NCBI GenBank assembly: GCA_021464415.1
Contig: CM038466.1
Coordinates: 24,119,017-24,183,016 of the forward strand
DNA: 64,000 nucleotides
Reading direction: 5' to 3'
From: Lonicera japonica
Taxonomy: Eukaryota > Streptophyta > Magnoliopsida > Dipsacales > Caprifoliaceae
Below, piece by piece: positions 63,162 through 64,000 of the stretch; the stretch's first letter is position 1, and each line of letters starts with the position of its first letter. A program made the position numbers and the translations under genes. Below the pieces are notes generated by a model. That model did no database searches, was not told where the DNA came from, and saw nothing but the letters and a program-made list of their open reading frames with translations.

Positions 63162-64000
63162 TCATTTTCATCATGATGTAAGTTTATACTTTACATGAAG
63201 TTGTTGCTTATAGTACATCCCCACTCTAAATACGACGGTCCTCCTTATTAAAAAAATAAGAAGTATTGTCCATTTTGAAGGGTAAATAAATGAATTTTTC
63301 TATGAAATTTAATCTTCACTAAGTTTCATAATAATAAAAAAAAATTAAATTAAATTCAATCTGGAAGTGGTTGTATCGGGAAATTGATATATTTTCATTT
63401 TTGACCATTGAAATTTTAAATGATCATCTCACTCGCTTTTAAATTAGATTTTTGGTGAAATTTTGTAGAGATAATCCACACCAAGTTTTGTGAAAAAATA
63501 TGATCATCCGCACCAAGTTTCGTGAAAAAATACGTTCATTTGCCCACTCGAAATGGAAGCTTTCTTCTTCTTAAAGATCGAGATGACTGATGTATACTAT
63601 CGTGTCTATAGATATATAGCCCCATACACACTGCTACACGGATACATGATTTTGCACTGTTGTAATGATCTTCTGAACAATGTAGCATTCATCTCCTTGT
63701 AAGCTGGAATTTGTTAGCAGTGTAATTATTATTTGTTTGCTCGAATAAAACTATAAAAGCTCAAGAATGTCATTTGGAACAATATTTATCCAGTTGCGTG
63801 TATGTTTGAAGACTTTCTTTCATATTTCTATTCGTGCATTCCTCTCTTTCAAATAAACTCGCTTTCTTTGTAAGATAACGCAAATAATAATTTTTGTTAA
63901 TAACCATGTTTACGTAGATTGTATCCAAGATTTTTTATTATGAGACTAAGGAAAATGCCAGTCGGTTATAAAGTTGTCGGATGTAAGATATGATACATTG
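63162..64000 (+). other. 3' flank of GLR copy 2
   Basis: AATAAA at 63744-63749 is a plausible polyadenylation signal. 63240-63330 is homologous to the 3' flank of copy 1. CACCAAGTTT(T/C)GTGAAAAAATA occurs twice near 63480 and 63511. No further gene is supported to the window end. Confidence 0.45.

Overview
The window is plant nuclear DNA, most likely from a eudicot and probably an asterid. It is AT-rich, its genes carry GT-AG introns, and it is crowded with plant transposon families (Copia, hAT, MULE, MITE, TRIM, solo LTRs). It also holds an endogenous caulimovirid and a decayed NB-LRR gene of the late-blight R1 type. No species can be named from the sequence alone.

The genic backbone is a head-to-tail pair of clade-3 glutamate receptor-like channels that most resemble GLR3.6. 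Copy 1 (leader exon about 14.3 kb, coding 15854-20473) is intact: six coding exons join in phase into a 949-residue protein. Copy 2 (leaders near 49 and 50.7 kb, coding 51811-63161) keeps every splice site and exon length but carries three single-base insertions. Its introns have been expanded by a young Copia element sitting inside a MITE, by a threefold repeat that includes the end of an exon, and by a captured B3-domain fragment. Its promoter, leader exon and first intron are tandemly duplicated.

The 28 kb between the two receptors, and the 13 kb to the left of copy 1, are accessory DNA. From left to right: an unrecognised broken ORF (0.5-0.9 kb); a degenerate plant-mobile-domain gene and a GRF zinc-finger gene (1.4-5.4 kb, minus strand); two solo LTRs with perfect target duplications (7187-8882 and 9983-10465); MITEs; LTR-like remnants (22-25 kb); a long-TIR MULE (25542-30921) with a hAT element nested inside it (26147-29835); an R1-type NB-LRR pseudogene (33.1-35.9 kb); the endogenous caulimovirid block (36392-44588); an intron-containing 5' fragment of RRP44A (45869-46840); a TRIM element (47934-48209); and a minisatellite.

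The most unusual object is the viral block. Two half genomes lie tail to tail. Half A (plus strand) is leader-protease-reverse transcriptase-RNase H-ORF2. Half B (minus strand) is leader-movement protein-coat-zinc knuckle-protease. Each has its own leader and primer-binding site, they overlap only in the protease, and together they cover a whole genome. The block is bounded by about 205 bp of directly repeated host sequence. All viral reading frames are interrupted, so it is a fossil in its present form.

All calls come from reading the sequence and from remembered family motifs. No database search was run. Exon borders outside the GLR and RRP44 genes are approximate.
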